Shown piece after piece: positions 26,349-35,176 of a DNA stretch of 57,711 bases (positions are counted from its first letter, which is position 1; every line of letters begins with the position of its first letter). The notes beneath the pieces are model-generated. The model did no database searches, was not told the origin of the DNA, and saw only the letters and a program-made list of their open reading frames with translations. The DNA comes from Candidatus Gemmiger avistercoris (GTDB lineage: Bacteria > Bacillota > Clostridia > Oscillospirales > Ruminococcaceae): positions 1 to 57,711 of the forward strand of contig DXBF01000031.1 in assembly GCA_019116705.1 (NCBI GenBank), in the 5' to 3' direction. A program made the translations under genes and the position numbers.

Positions 26349-27575
26349 TCAGGTGCGGTAATCGCCGTTGATCTTCACGTAGTCGTAGGTCAGGTCGCAG
26401 CCCCAGGCCTTGGCCGTAGCATCGCCGCTGCCCAGGTCCACCAGAATGCCGATCTCGTCTTCCTGCAGGACTTTGGCGGCCTCCTCCTCGCTGTAGGGGT
26501 GGTAGGCGGCGTTCTCGCACACGAACACTTCGCCCGCCCGGCTGCGCAGCCGCACGGCGGTCCGGGAAACATCAAAATCCCCCGGCGTGTAGCCGATGGC
26601 GCACAGCGCCCGGCCCCAGTTGGCATCGGCCCCGAACATGGCGGCCTTGAACAGCGTGGAGTGGATGACGCTCTTGCTGACGGCCCGGGCTGTTTCCAGG
26701 TCGGGCGCGCCGGTAACGGTGCATTCCAGCAGCTTGGTAGCGCCCTCGCCGTCGGCGGCCAGTTCCCTGCAGAGATGTTCGGCCACGGCGGTCAGCGCCG
26801 CCAGGAAGGCCGCATAGTCCGGCGTTCCGGGCAGGATCTGCACCCCCGCCAGACCGGAGGCCAGCAGCAGCACGGTATCGTTGGTGGAGGTGTCGCCGTC
26901 CACCGAGATCTGGTTGAAGGTGGCCGGCACCACGGTGGAAAGGGCCTGCTGCAGCACCGCGGGTTCCACCCCGGCGTCGGTGGTCATGAAGAGCAGCATG
27001 GTCGCCATGTTGGGATGGATCATGCCGGAACCCTTGGCGATGGCGCCGATATGGCAGGTCCTGCCGCCGGCGGTAAAGGCCACGGCATACTCTTTGGGGT
27101 GGGTGTCGGTGGTCATGATGGCGGTGGCGGCCTCGCGGCTGCCCTCTGCGTCGGCGCGCAGCCGGGCGGCGGCGGCCGGGACGCCCGCTTCAAAGGGGGC
27201 CAGCTCCATGGCCTGCCCGATCACGCCGGTGGAGGCGGGCAGCACGTCGGCGGCGTCGATGCCCAGGGCCTTTGCCACCAGGCCGCAGGTATCGTTGGCC
27301 AGCTGGACGCCGTTCGGCGCGCAGGTATTGGCGTTGCCGCTGTTGACGAGGATGGCCTGGGCGTAGCCGTCGGCCAGGTGTTCCCGGTCCACCGTGATGG
27401 GCGCGCCGTAGACCTTGTTGGTGGTGTAGCAGCCTGCGCCCGCACAGCGCACGTCCGCCTTGATCAGCGCAAGGTCCAGTTTGGAATGGTTGCGCCGGAT
27501 GCCGCAGTGCACCCCCGCGGCGGAAAAGCCTTTGGCGGCACAGACGCCGCCCGCAACAGGCTGAAACATTTCCAT
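26349..27575 (-). CDS. argJ: Glutamate N-acetyltransferase / ornithine acetyltransferase
   Basis: This 408-residue enzyme recycles the acetyl group from N-acetylornithine to glutamate. It is a self-cleaving Ntn-type hydrolase relative: the cleavage sequence KGSGMIHPNMATML places the new N-terminal nucleophile at Thr192. The oxyanion segment PASTGVIG is at 113-120. The ATG at 27575 has GAGAGG about 10 bp upstream. No argA or argE is in the window, so the cyclic acetyl pathway fits. Whether it is mono- or bifunctional cannot be told from sequence alone. Confidence 0.95.
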   Translation of the reverse strand: MEMFQPVAGGVCAAKGFSAAGVHCGIRRNHSKLDLALIKADVRCAGAGCYTTNKVYGAPITVDREHLADGYAQAILVNSGNANTCAPNGVQLANDTCGLVAKALGIDAADVLPASTGVIGQAMELAPFEAGVPAAAARLRADAEGSREAATAIMTTDTHPKEYAVAFTAGGRTCHIGAIAKGSGMIHPNMATMLLFMTTDAGVEPAVLQQALSTVVPATFNQISVDGDTSTNDTVLLLASGLAGVQILPGTPDYAAFLAALTAVAEHLCRELAADGEGATKLLECTVTGAPDLETARAVSKSVIHSTLFKAAMFGADANWGRALCAIGYTPGDFDVSRTAVRLRSRAGEVFVCENAAYHPYSEEEAAKVLQEDEIGILVDLGSGDATAKAWGCDLTYDYVKINGDYRT

Positions 27576-27614
27576 GATACTTTTCCTCTCTCTCACTTTC
27601 CGCGATCTATCTGT

Positions 27615-28556
27615 TTACAGGGCCAGACCCGCACATTCGTCCAGTCCCAGCATCAGGTTCATGCACTGCACCGCCGCGCCCGAGGAACCTTTGCCCAGAT
27701 TGTCAAACAGGCTGATGAGCTGCATCTGGTTGCCTTCGGGGTTGGTCAGGCAGAAAATTTCCAGCCGGTCGGAGCCCGCCAGGGCGTTGGAAGCCAGGAA
27801 GCCCCCGTCGGCGCCCTCGTTCAGCGGATGCACCGCGACCACCGGCCCGCCCGCGTAGGCGGCGGCCAGCGTATCGGCCACCTGCCGCGCCGTCAGGCCC
27901 AGGGCCTCCAGGTCCAGCGGGACCATCGTCACCATGCCCGCGTAGTAATCGGCCACGATGGGTACGAAGTTGGGCGCAGTTTCCAGCCCGGTGACGGCGC
28001 GCATTTCGGGCAGATGCTTGTGGTGCAGCGCCAGCCCGTAGGGGCGCGGGGCGCTGAGGGCCGGGTCCTGCCGGGGTGCCTGATACGCGGCGATCATCGT
28101 CTTGCCGCCGCCGGAATACCCCGTCAGGCTGTAGCAGCACAGGTGCGCGCTGCGGGGCAGCAGCCCCGCAGCCACCAGAGGCGCTACCGGCGCGATGAAC
28201 CCGGTGGCATGGCAGCCCGGCACCGCCACGCGGGTGGCCACAGCCAGCGCCGAACGGACGCCGGGCAGTTCCGGCAGGCCGTAGAGCCAACCGGGCGCCG
28301 TGCGGTGGGCGGTGGAGGTGTCCAGCACCCGCACATCGGGCCGCAGCAGCGGCGCCACTTCCCGGGCCGCCGCGTCGGGCAGGCAGAGGAAGGAGAGGTC
28401 ACTCTCGTTGATCCTGGCTGCCCGGGCCCGGACGTTCTTGCGGTCGCCCTCCGGGATGGTCAGGATCTCAAACTCCGGGCGGGCCGCCAGCCGGTCGGCG
28501 ATGCGCAGCCCCGTAGTGCCGGAGGAACCGTCTACGAAGATCTTGTATTTTGCCAC
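27615..28556 (-). CDS. argC: N-acetyl-gamma-glutamyl-phosphate reductase, short (type 2) form
   Basis: This 313-residue NADPH-dependent reductase belongs to the short type, recognised by its opening KIFVDGSSGTTGLRI and its length (about 310 instead of 340-350). The catalytic cysteine is Cys115 in VPGCHATGF. The start is GTG at 28556 with AGGTGG 5 bp upstream; the frame remains open further back without a site. It lies 20 bp after argH. Gram-positive arg operons more often carry the long type, so this form is worth noting. Confidence 0.93.
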   Translation of the reverse strand: MAKYKIFVDGSSGTTGLRIADRLAARPEFEILTIPEGDRKNVRARAARINESDLSFLCLPDAAAREVAPLLRPDVRVLDTSTAHRTAPGWLYGLPELPGVRSALAVATRVAVPGCHATGFIAPVAPLVAAGLLPRSAHLCCYSLTGYSGGGKTMIAAYQAPRQDPALSAPRPYGLALHHKHLPEMRAVTGLETAPNFVPIVADYYAGMVTMVPLDLEALGLTARQVADTLAAAYAGGPVVAVHPLNEGADGGFLASNALAGSDRLEIFCLTNPEGNQMQLISLFDNLGKGSSGAAVQCMNLMLGLDECAGLAL

Positions 28557-28576
28557 AAAACCACCTGTTTCTTTTG

Positions 28577-29956
<1,380 letters not shown>

Positions 29957-30053
29957 AGGTTGAAAACCTCCTGCCTGGTACGGAATAACAAAGTCCGCCG
30001 CGGGGCGGTGGTCGGCCCGCGGCGGCACGGTCTGTCGGTGGGGATCGTTTGTG

Positions 30054-31292
30054 TTACGCCTCGGTAGGCCAGTTCTTGGCCAGCTTGGCGCGCTCGGCGA
30101 TGGGCAGGCCGAACAGGTTGATGAACCCGGCGGAATCGGCCTGGTTGTAGTCGTCGTCCTCGCCGAAGGAGGCGGTCTGCTCGTCGTACAGCGTGTAGGG
30201 GCTGGTGACGCCGGCGTTGATCATGTTGCCCTTGTACAGTTTGAGGGTCACGTCGCCGGTGACGGTCTTCTGCAGTTCGTCGGTGAAGGCGCAGATGGCT
30301 TCCCGCAGGGGGGTGAACCACTGGCCGTTGTAGACCAGTTCGCCCATCTTCTGGGCGATGATCTCCTTGAAATGGAAGGACTCCTTATCCAGCGTGATGG
30401 TCTCCAGCACGTTGTGGGCTTTGTAGAGGATGGCGCCGCCGGGAGTCTCGTAAACGCCGCGGCTCTTCATGCCCACCAGGCGGTTCTCCACGATGTCCAG
30501 CAGGCCGATGCCGTTGGCGCCCCCCAGCTTGTTCAGATGCTCGATCAGCGCCACGCCGTCCATCTCCTGCCCGTCCACGGCGGTGGGGATGCCCTTCTCA
30601 AAATGGATCTTGACGTAGGTGGGGGTGTCGGGCGCCTGTTCGGGGCTGACGCCCAGTTCCAGGAAACCGGGCTTGTTGTACTGGGGTTCCAGGGAGGGCT
30701 GCTCCAGGTCCAGGCCCTCGTGGGAGAGGTGCCAGAGGTTCTTATCTTTGGAATAGTTGGTCTCGCGGCTGATCTTCAGGGGGATGTTGTGGGCCTCGGC
30801 GTAGTCGATCTCCTCGTCGCGGCTCTTGATGTCCCACTCCCGCCAGGGGGCGATGATGGCCATATCGGGCGCCATGGCCTTGAGGGTCAGCTCAAAGCGG
30901 ACCTGGTCGTTGCCTTTGCCGGTGCAGCCGTGGCAGATGGCGTCCGCGCCCTCCTGCTTGGCGATGTCGGCCAGCGCTTTGGCGATGCAGGGCCGCGCGT
31001 GGGAGGTGCCAAGCAGGTAATCCTCGTACTTGGCGTCGGCCTTCAGGCAGGGCCAGATGTAGTTTTCCACATAGTCCTTCTTCAGGTCCAGCACATAGAG
31101 CTTGGACGCGCCGGTCTTGAGGGCCTTTTCCTCCAGGCCGTCCAGTTCGGTGCCCTGGCCCACGTCGCCGGAAACGGCGATGACTTCACAGTTGTTGTAA
31201 TTTTCTTTCAGCCAGGGGATGATGATGGAGGTGTCCAGGCCGCCGGAGTAGGCCAGCACGACTTTCTTGATGTCCGCTTTATTCTTTTTCAT
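30054..31292 (-). CDS. argG: Argininosuccinate synthase
   Basis: This 412-residue ATP-pyrophosphatase joins citrulline and aspartate. The PP-loop AYSGGLDTS is at 14-22, and the segments [13 protein letters not shown] and APWREW are intact. The ATG at 31292 follows GAGAGGG. It is the first gene of the operon argG-H-C-J-B-D-F. An ARG box and a second palindrome overlap its promoter, which suggests arginine-dependent repression of the whole operon. Confidence 0.97.
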   Translation of the reverse strand: MKKNKADIKKVVLAYSGGLDTSIIIPWLKENYNNCEVIAVSGDVGQGTELDGLEEKALKTGASKLYVLDLKKDYVENYIWPCLKADAKYEDYLLGTSHARPCIAKALADIAKQEGADAICHGCTGKGNDQVRFELTLKAMAPDMAIIAPWREWDIKSRDEEIDYAEAHNIPLKISRETNYSKDKNLWHLSHEGLDLEQPSLEPQYNKPGFLELGVSPEQAPDTPTYVKIHFEKGIPTAVDGQEMDGVALIEHLNKLGGANGIGLLDIVENRLVGMKSRGVYETPGGAILYKAHNVLETITLDKESFHFKEIIAQKMGELVYNGQWFTPLREAICAFTDELQKTVTGDVTLKLYKGNMINAGVTSPYTLYDEQTASFGEDDDYNQADSAGFINLFGLPIAERAKLAKNWPTEA

Positions 31293-31337
31293 GGTGATTC
31301 CCTCTCTTGTACACAGCGCCGTCCATCCCGGCGACGC

Positions 31338-31351
31338 TGAATATTTATTCA
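31338..31351. promoter_or_regulatory. ARG box, ArgR/AhrC operator
   Basis: TGAATATTTATTCA matches the bacterial ARG-box consensus TGAATAWWWATTCA, with only the central bases variable. It lies about 14 bp downstream of the argG -10 element, where bound ArgR would block initiation. A partial second half-site (ATTCATTG) follows at 31351-31358. Confidence 0.75.
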
Positions 31352-31357
31352 TTCATT

Positions 31358-31392
31358 GTTGTATATTATACAACTTTTCATGCAAAAGGCAA
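31358..31392 (-). promoter_or_regulatory. argG promoter with overlapping 17-bp palindrome
   Basis: TTGCCT and a perfect TATAAT (31365-31370) are 16 bp apart on the minus strand. A 17-bp inverted repeat (GTTGTATA, T, TATACAAC) at 31358-31374 covers the -10. Transcription would start near 31358. The palindrome differs from an ARG box and could bind a second regulator. Confidence 0.6.
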
Positions 31393-31490
31393 GTGGGATT
31401 TTCCCCAAAGGATTTTCTACTTTCTTTCCGTTTTTGGGCACTCTGCACACCAGGCGCGCCGCCGCGCGCCATTTTCTGCATGAATATACA

Positions 31491-32411
31491 TTACAGTATG
31501 CGCTGTTCCGCCGCCGGGGCGTCCCGGCGCAGCACCTGTGCGGCCTCCTCCGCTTCCAGCCGCAGGCGCACCGGGGCAGGCGGGTCGGCGGGCGGGTTGA
31601 GGGGCAGCGCCCAGTAGCCCAGGTCCAGCCAGCGGCCGAACTTGTAGCCGCTGTTCTTTTCCACCCCGTAGCGGGTGAAGCCCAGCGCCCGGTGGAAGGC
31701 TTCGCTCTGGGGGTTGGGCCGGGTGATGAGGGCGAAAGCATTCATATATCCCTGCCGCCGCAGCAATTCCAGCAGGGCGGTGTAGAGCCTGCGCCCCACC
31801 CCCTGCCCGACGCAGCCGGGGTCGCAGTAGACGGTGGTCTCCACATCCCAGGCGAAGGCCCTGCGGGTATGCCAGGGATGGGCGCAGGCGAACCCGGCCA
31901 GCGTCCCCTCCGCCGTGCAGGCTACCAGGAAGGGCGCGGCCCGCAGGACCCCGGCGATGTTCTGCCGGTACTCCTCGACGGTGGAGGGTTCGTACTGGAA
32001 GGTCTGGGTGCCGTGGGTCACATACCAGTTGTAGAGTTCCGTCACCGCCGGGGCGTCCTCCGGCGTGGCCATGCGCAGCGTCAGGGCGCTGCGCGCGGCC
32101 CAACCGGCGGCCAGCTGCTCCTTCTCGCTTTTGGACAGCCTTTTCAGGGCCGCTTCCCGGCGCAGGGCCTCGCTTTTTCCCGCGCAGCGTTCGGCGTAGG
32201 CCAGCCGCACGGCGGCCCCGCCATGGCTCCTGGTGTACTTGGCGCCCCCCTGCCCGCTGCGGTGGGCCCGCAGGCGGCGGGCCAGGTCGTTGGTCCAGCC
32301 CGCATAGAGGCTGCCGTCGGCGCAGCGCAGCAGATAGGCCCAGGCGGCCGGGTCCGCGGGGCGGCGGTCGGCAGCCAGACTGGCGGCAGGGCCGTACTGT
32401 CCGGCGCTCAT
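31491..32411 (-). CDS. Fusion of GIY-YIG nuclease-like and GNAT acetyltransferase domains
   Basis: This 306-residue protein joins two domains usually found apart. Residues about 20-105 form a YhbQ/UPF0213-type GIY-YIG domain (AYLLRCADGSLYAGWTNDL, then RRLRAHRSG and KYTRSHGG). Residues about 110-275 form a GNAT domain of the phosphinothricin N-acetyltransferase type (LRMATPEDAPAVTELYNWYV, acetyl-CoA loop GQGVGRRLYTALL, ALGFTRYG). The start overlaps the upstream MYG1-like gene by ATGA. The reading frame is continuous and both domains appear complete. A combined role is unknown. Confidence 0.85.
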   Translation of the reverse strand: MSAGQYGPAASLAADRRPADPAAWAYLLRCADGSLYAGWTNDLARRLRAHRSGQGGAKYTRSHGGAAVRLAYAERCAGKSEALRREAALKRLSKSEKEQLAAGWAARSALTLRMATPEDAPAVTELYNWYVTHGTQTFQYEPSTVEEYRQNIAGVLRAAPFLVACTAEGTLAGFACAHPWHTRRAFAWDVETTVYCDPGCVGQGVGRRLYTALLELLRRQGYMNAFALITRPNPQSEAFHRALGFTRYGVEKNSGYKFGRWLDLGYWALPLNPPADPPAPVRLRLEAEEAAQVLRRDAPAAEQRIL

Positions 32412-33241
32412 TCCCCCACCGGGCGTCCGGCGGCCCGCAGGGTGCGGCGGCAGGCTTCAATGGCGGTCGCCTTGTCGTCCGCCGTGATCAGGAAGCGGCT
32501 GGGGTGGCAGAACCGCAGGCCCAGGCCGCTGACCCGGCGCAGTTCTTCCTCGGGCTTACCGGCCCAGGCGGGCGGGAAAGGCAGCTTGCTGCGCTTGGTG
32601 CGGGGGTCGTTGACGCACTGGGCGCTGTAACCGCCCCGCTGGCTGGGATAGACCACGAACAGCGCGTCGGTCTTGTACAGGCCGTTCTTCCACGGCATGT
32701 AGGCGGGCAGCACCACGATGCCGTCCCGCATGTTGGCGTAGGCGCGGCGCACCGTTTCGTCGGCGCGGTTGACGGCGTTGGCGGCGGCGATCTCATTTTC
32801 CAGGATCTGTTTTGCCACCGGCACGGCCCGCCAGAAACAGGCGTCGGGGTCGTCCTTGGAGTCCCACAGGGGGTTGAAGCTGCCGATGGCGTCGGCCAGG
32901 GAGTTCTGTTCCCCGGTGTTGTCGTTCAGGTCCAGGGGCTGGACGAAGTTTTCATCCAGCAGGCGGGCCTGGTGTTCCCCCACCAGCTGGGGGCCCAGCA
33001 CCCTCCACAGCAGCCCGAAAGCCGCATAGGGCACGCCGTTGGGGCGGGTCTCCCGCGGTTCGGAATGGTGGTCGAACATGCCGCCGCCCACATCATAGAC
33101 GATGCCCTGGAAGCCGTCGGGCACCGTGAAGCCGCGGGTGATCCTGATGTCGGGCCGCACGATCTGCAAAAGGGCGGTGGAAAAAACATCGTCGGCATGG
33201 AACTTGCCGCCGTGTGTAAAGCCGTTGGCGGGTATCTTCAT
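32408..33241 (-). CDS. MYG1 / UPF0160 family protein
   Basis: This 277-residue protein belongs to the MYG1 family, related to DHH phosphoesterases and 3'-5' exonucleases. It shows the family opening THGGKFHADDVFSTALLQ with its metal-type His and Asp residues and the segment YDVGGGMFDHH. Eukaryotic MYG1 acts on RNA in mitochondria; the bacterial role is unclear. The start at 33241 has AGGAGA upstream. It is translationally coupled to the GIY-YIG/GNAT fusion, which suggests a shared nucleic-acid-related role (inference). Confidence 0.85.
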   Translation of the reverse strand: MKIPANGFTHGGKFHADDVFSTALLQIVRPDIRITRGFTVPDGFQGIVYDVGGGMFDHHSEPRETRPNGVPYAAFGLLWRVLGPQLVGEHQARLLDENFVQPLDLNDNTGEQNSLADAIGSFNPLWDSKDDPDACFWRAVPVAKQILENEIAAANAVNRADETVRRAYANMRDGIVVLPAYMPWKNGLYKTDALFVVYPSQRGGYSAQCVNDPRTKRSKLPFPPAWAGKPEEELRRVSGLGLRFCHPSRFLITADDKATAIEACRRTLRAAGRPVGE

Positions 33242-33278
33242 AGCTGTGTCTCTCCTGCTTTGGTTTTTCGCTGGCCTT

Positions 33279-33287
33279 ATTATAGCA
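33279..33287 (-). promoter_or_regulatory. Extended -10 promoter of the MYG1-like gene
   Basis: On the minus strand TGC-TATAAT forms a perfect extended -10, 38 bp upstream of the start codon. The -35 at 17 bp (TGGCTG) is weak, which is acceptable for an extended -10 promoter. Confidence 0.55.
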
Positions 33288-33484
33288 CATACGCCCCGCC
33301 CCAGCCAGCGTTTTGCCCAAAAGACGCAAAAAAGGCGGCGGGCCGCGCGTTTTTTCGCGCAGTCCGCCCCCGCGGGCCTGTTTTGGGAGCCCGGTCTGCG
33401 GGCCCCGGTGCGTCCGGCCGCGCCGGCGGCGCCCGTGCAGAAGCGGCGGGCGCAGGGCGCAAAGCCGGGCAGCACGGCTTTATT

Positions 33485-33679
33485 TTACAGGCATTTTATA
33501 TAGCCGCCCGCCTGCCAGCACAGATGCAGGCTCATACGGCAGGCTTCGTTGGCCCGGCGCAGATATTCCTTTTTGCGCCGCTGGTCCTCCCGCTGGCGCT
33601 GCTGCAGTTCGCGCCAGCGGGCGCAGTTCTTGTGGCAGCCTTCACAGTACGCGGCACAGTCCTTTTGGCAGGGCAGCAT
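33485..33679 (-). CDS. Small cysteine-rich protein
   Basis: This 64-residue protein has five cysteines in the first 19 residues (positions 4, 8, 12, 15 and 19) and two more later, with a basic, helical middle (RQREDQRRKKEYLRRANEAC). GGGAGG lies 7 bp before the ATG. The cysteine spacing suggests a zinc or iron-sulfur site. I do not recognise a named family. The clear ribosome binding site and a promoter-like element upstream support a real gene. Confidence 0.6.
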   Translation of the reverse strand: MLPCQKDCAAYCEGCHKNCARWRELQQRQREDQRRKKEYLRRANEACRMSLHLCWQAGGYIKCL

Positions 33680-33707
33680 GGCAGTTTCCTCCCTTTTGCG
33701 GTGGTCT

Positions 33708-33723
33708 CTGCCCCCAGTATAGC
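33708..33723 (-). promoter_or_regulatory. Promoter-like core shared with the MBL-fold gene
   Basis: On the minus strand TATACT (33716-33721) is followed by GGGGGCAG. The 16 bases are identical to 15039-15054 upstream of the MBL-fold gene. The -35 here is poor. Confidence 0.35.
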
Positions 33724-33777
33724 GCGGCGGACGCGCGGAATCTATCGTATCCGGGTCATTTTTGTGTAAAAAATGCG

Positions 33778-34494
33778 TCAACAGGCCCCGACGAAGGCGG
33801 CGAAGATGCGGCGGCTGGCCTCGTCCGCTTTCCAGGAAAATTCCGGGTGCCACTGCACGGCCCATACGAAGCGGCGGCCCGGCTCATAGACGGCTTCCAC
33901 GATGCCGTCGGGCGCCACGGCCATGGGCGCCAGCCCCGGGGCCAGCGTCCGCACAGCCTGATGGTGGTAGCTGTTGACGGGCAGCACCTCGCGCTGCAGC
34001 AGGTTGGCCAGCGGGGTGTCCGGCAGCAGCCGCACCGTGTGGATGGGCTTGTCGTAAGCGCCGGTCTGGTGGTGGTCCACCGGGGAGGGGCACTGTACCG
34101 GCAGGTCCTGCCAGAGCGTGCCGCCCAGGGCCGCGTTCAAAAACTGGATGCCGCGGCAGATGCCCAGCACCGGCTTGTCCTGCGCGCGGGCCAGGGCCAG
34201 CAGGCGGCGTTCCATGGCGTCACGCGCGGGGCACAGTTCCCCGCACAGCGCGCTGTGGGGCGCGCCGTAAACATCCGGCCCCACGTCCTGCCCGCCGGTG
34301 AGCAGGAAACCGTCGCAGAGGCCGGCCAGACGGTCCAGTTCTTCCTCGTCCTCGGTGAGCGGCAGCATAAGGGGCACGCCGCCCGCCTGTTCCACGCCCT
34401 GCATGTAACCGGGCAGCATCCAGTAGCTGGCCCGCTGCAGGTCCACCAGCGGCACCAGGCCGATGAGCGGGTGTTTTTGATCCTTCTGCATCAT
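33778..34494 (-). CDS. PuuD-like class I glutamine amidotransferase (peptidase C26)
   Basis: This 238-residue enzyme is of the gamma-glutamyl-gamma-aminobutyrate hydrolase type. The nucleophile Cys is in GICRGIQFLNAALGG, and the triad His and Glu are in VQWHPEF. The segments LLTGGQDVGPDVYG and NSYHHQAV match PuuD. These enzymes cleave gamma-glutamyl amides. The ATG at 34494 (with another ATG directly after) follows GGGAGG. A terminator lies just upstream of its ribosome binding site, so it is probably not co-transcribed with the HAD gene. Confidence 0.88.
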   Translation of the reverse strand: MMQKDQKHPLIGLVPLVDLQRASYWMLPGYMQGVEQAGGVPLMLPLTEDEEELDRLAGLCDGFLLTGGQDVGPDVYGAPHSALCGELCPARDAMERRLLALARAQDKPVLGICRGIQFLNAALGGTLWQDLPVQCPSPVDHHQTGAYDKPIHTVRLLPDTPLANLLQREVLPVNSYHHQAVRTLAPGLAPMAVAPDGIVEAVYEPGRRFVWAVQWHPEFSWKADEASRRIFAAFVGAC

Positions 34495-34508
34495 ACATTC
34501 CTCCCTGT

Positions 34509-34544
34509 AAAAAAAGCGAAGATCCCCTGCGCGGGCATCTTCGC
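34509..34544 (-). terminator. Intrinsic terminator after the HAD phosphatase gene
   Basis: An 8-bp outer stem (34516-34523 with 34537-34544), with a further CCC/GGG inner pairing, is followed on the minus strand by seven T residues. It ends transcription from the HAD gene and may mark the 3' end of the long glycan operon starting near 51343. Confidence 0.75.
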
Positions 34545-34602
34545 CTTGTCTGGTCCTTATTGTACTGCGCCGTGGCCGCCCCGTCAAGGGATGCCGGACG
34601 CC

Positions 34603-35160
34603 TCAGAACGCTTCGATCTTGAACACCGCCGCGCCGCTGGCCAGGGCCGCTTCCAGGCCGGGGCCGGAATCCTCAAAGATCATCGTCTCTTCCGGTGTGA
34701 CGCCGAAGTGCGCCATCGCCTTGCAATAGCCCTCGGGGTCCGGCTTGTTGTGCGCCACGTCCTCGCTGGTGAGCACCAGGCCGAACCAGTCCAGGCACCC
34801 GAAACGGGCCAGTACCTCGGTGGCGTTGCGGCGGCTGCCGGTGGTCACGCAGGCCAGCTGGTGGCCCGCCGCTTTCATGCCCTGCAGCAAGGCCAGCAGC
34901 GCGCGGTTGGGGCGCACAAGGTCCAGAAAATTCCCGTACAGCGCTTTTTTGCGGTCGTGCACGCGCTCCACGGCCTCGGGCGAAGGGTCGCCGCCCATGA
35001 GCGGGCGCAGGAAGTTTTTGTAATAACCGCCGTTGCAGTGGGCGGCGTAGTATTCATCGCTGACGGTGAACCCCTGTTCCTCCAGCGCGGCGCGGTAGGA
35101 CGCGCCGTTGGCGGGGACGGTGTCCAGCAGGGTGCCGTCCAGATCGACACAGATCAGCAT
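34603..35160 (-). CDS. HAD-superfamily phosphatase (subfamily IA)
   Basis: This 185-residue hydrolase has the HAD motif DLDGTLLDT (Asp6 nucleophile), motif II in CVTTGSRRN, the Lys in VAHNKPDPEGY and the acidic motif IFEDSGPGLEAA. The helical cap after motif I fits phosphoglycolate/beta-phosphoglucomutase relatives. It lies 16 bp after the membrane-kinase fusion gene, so it may act on the product of that kinase or of the nucleotidyltransferase. The actual substrate is unknown. Confidence 0.88.
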   Translation of the reverse strand: MLICVDLDGTLLDTVPANGASYRAALEEQGFTVSDEYYAAHCNGGYYKNFLRPLMGGDPSPEAVERVHDRKKALYGNFLDLVRPNRALLALLQGMKAAGHQLACVTTGSRRNATEVLARFGCLDWFGLVLTSEDVAHNKPDPEGYCKAMAHFGVTPEETMIFEDSGPGLEAALASGAAVFKIEAF

Positions 35161-35176
35161 AGGCGGGGAACTCCTT

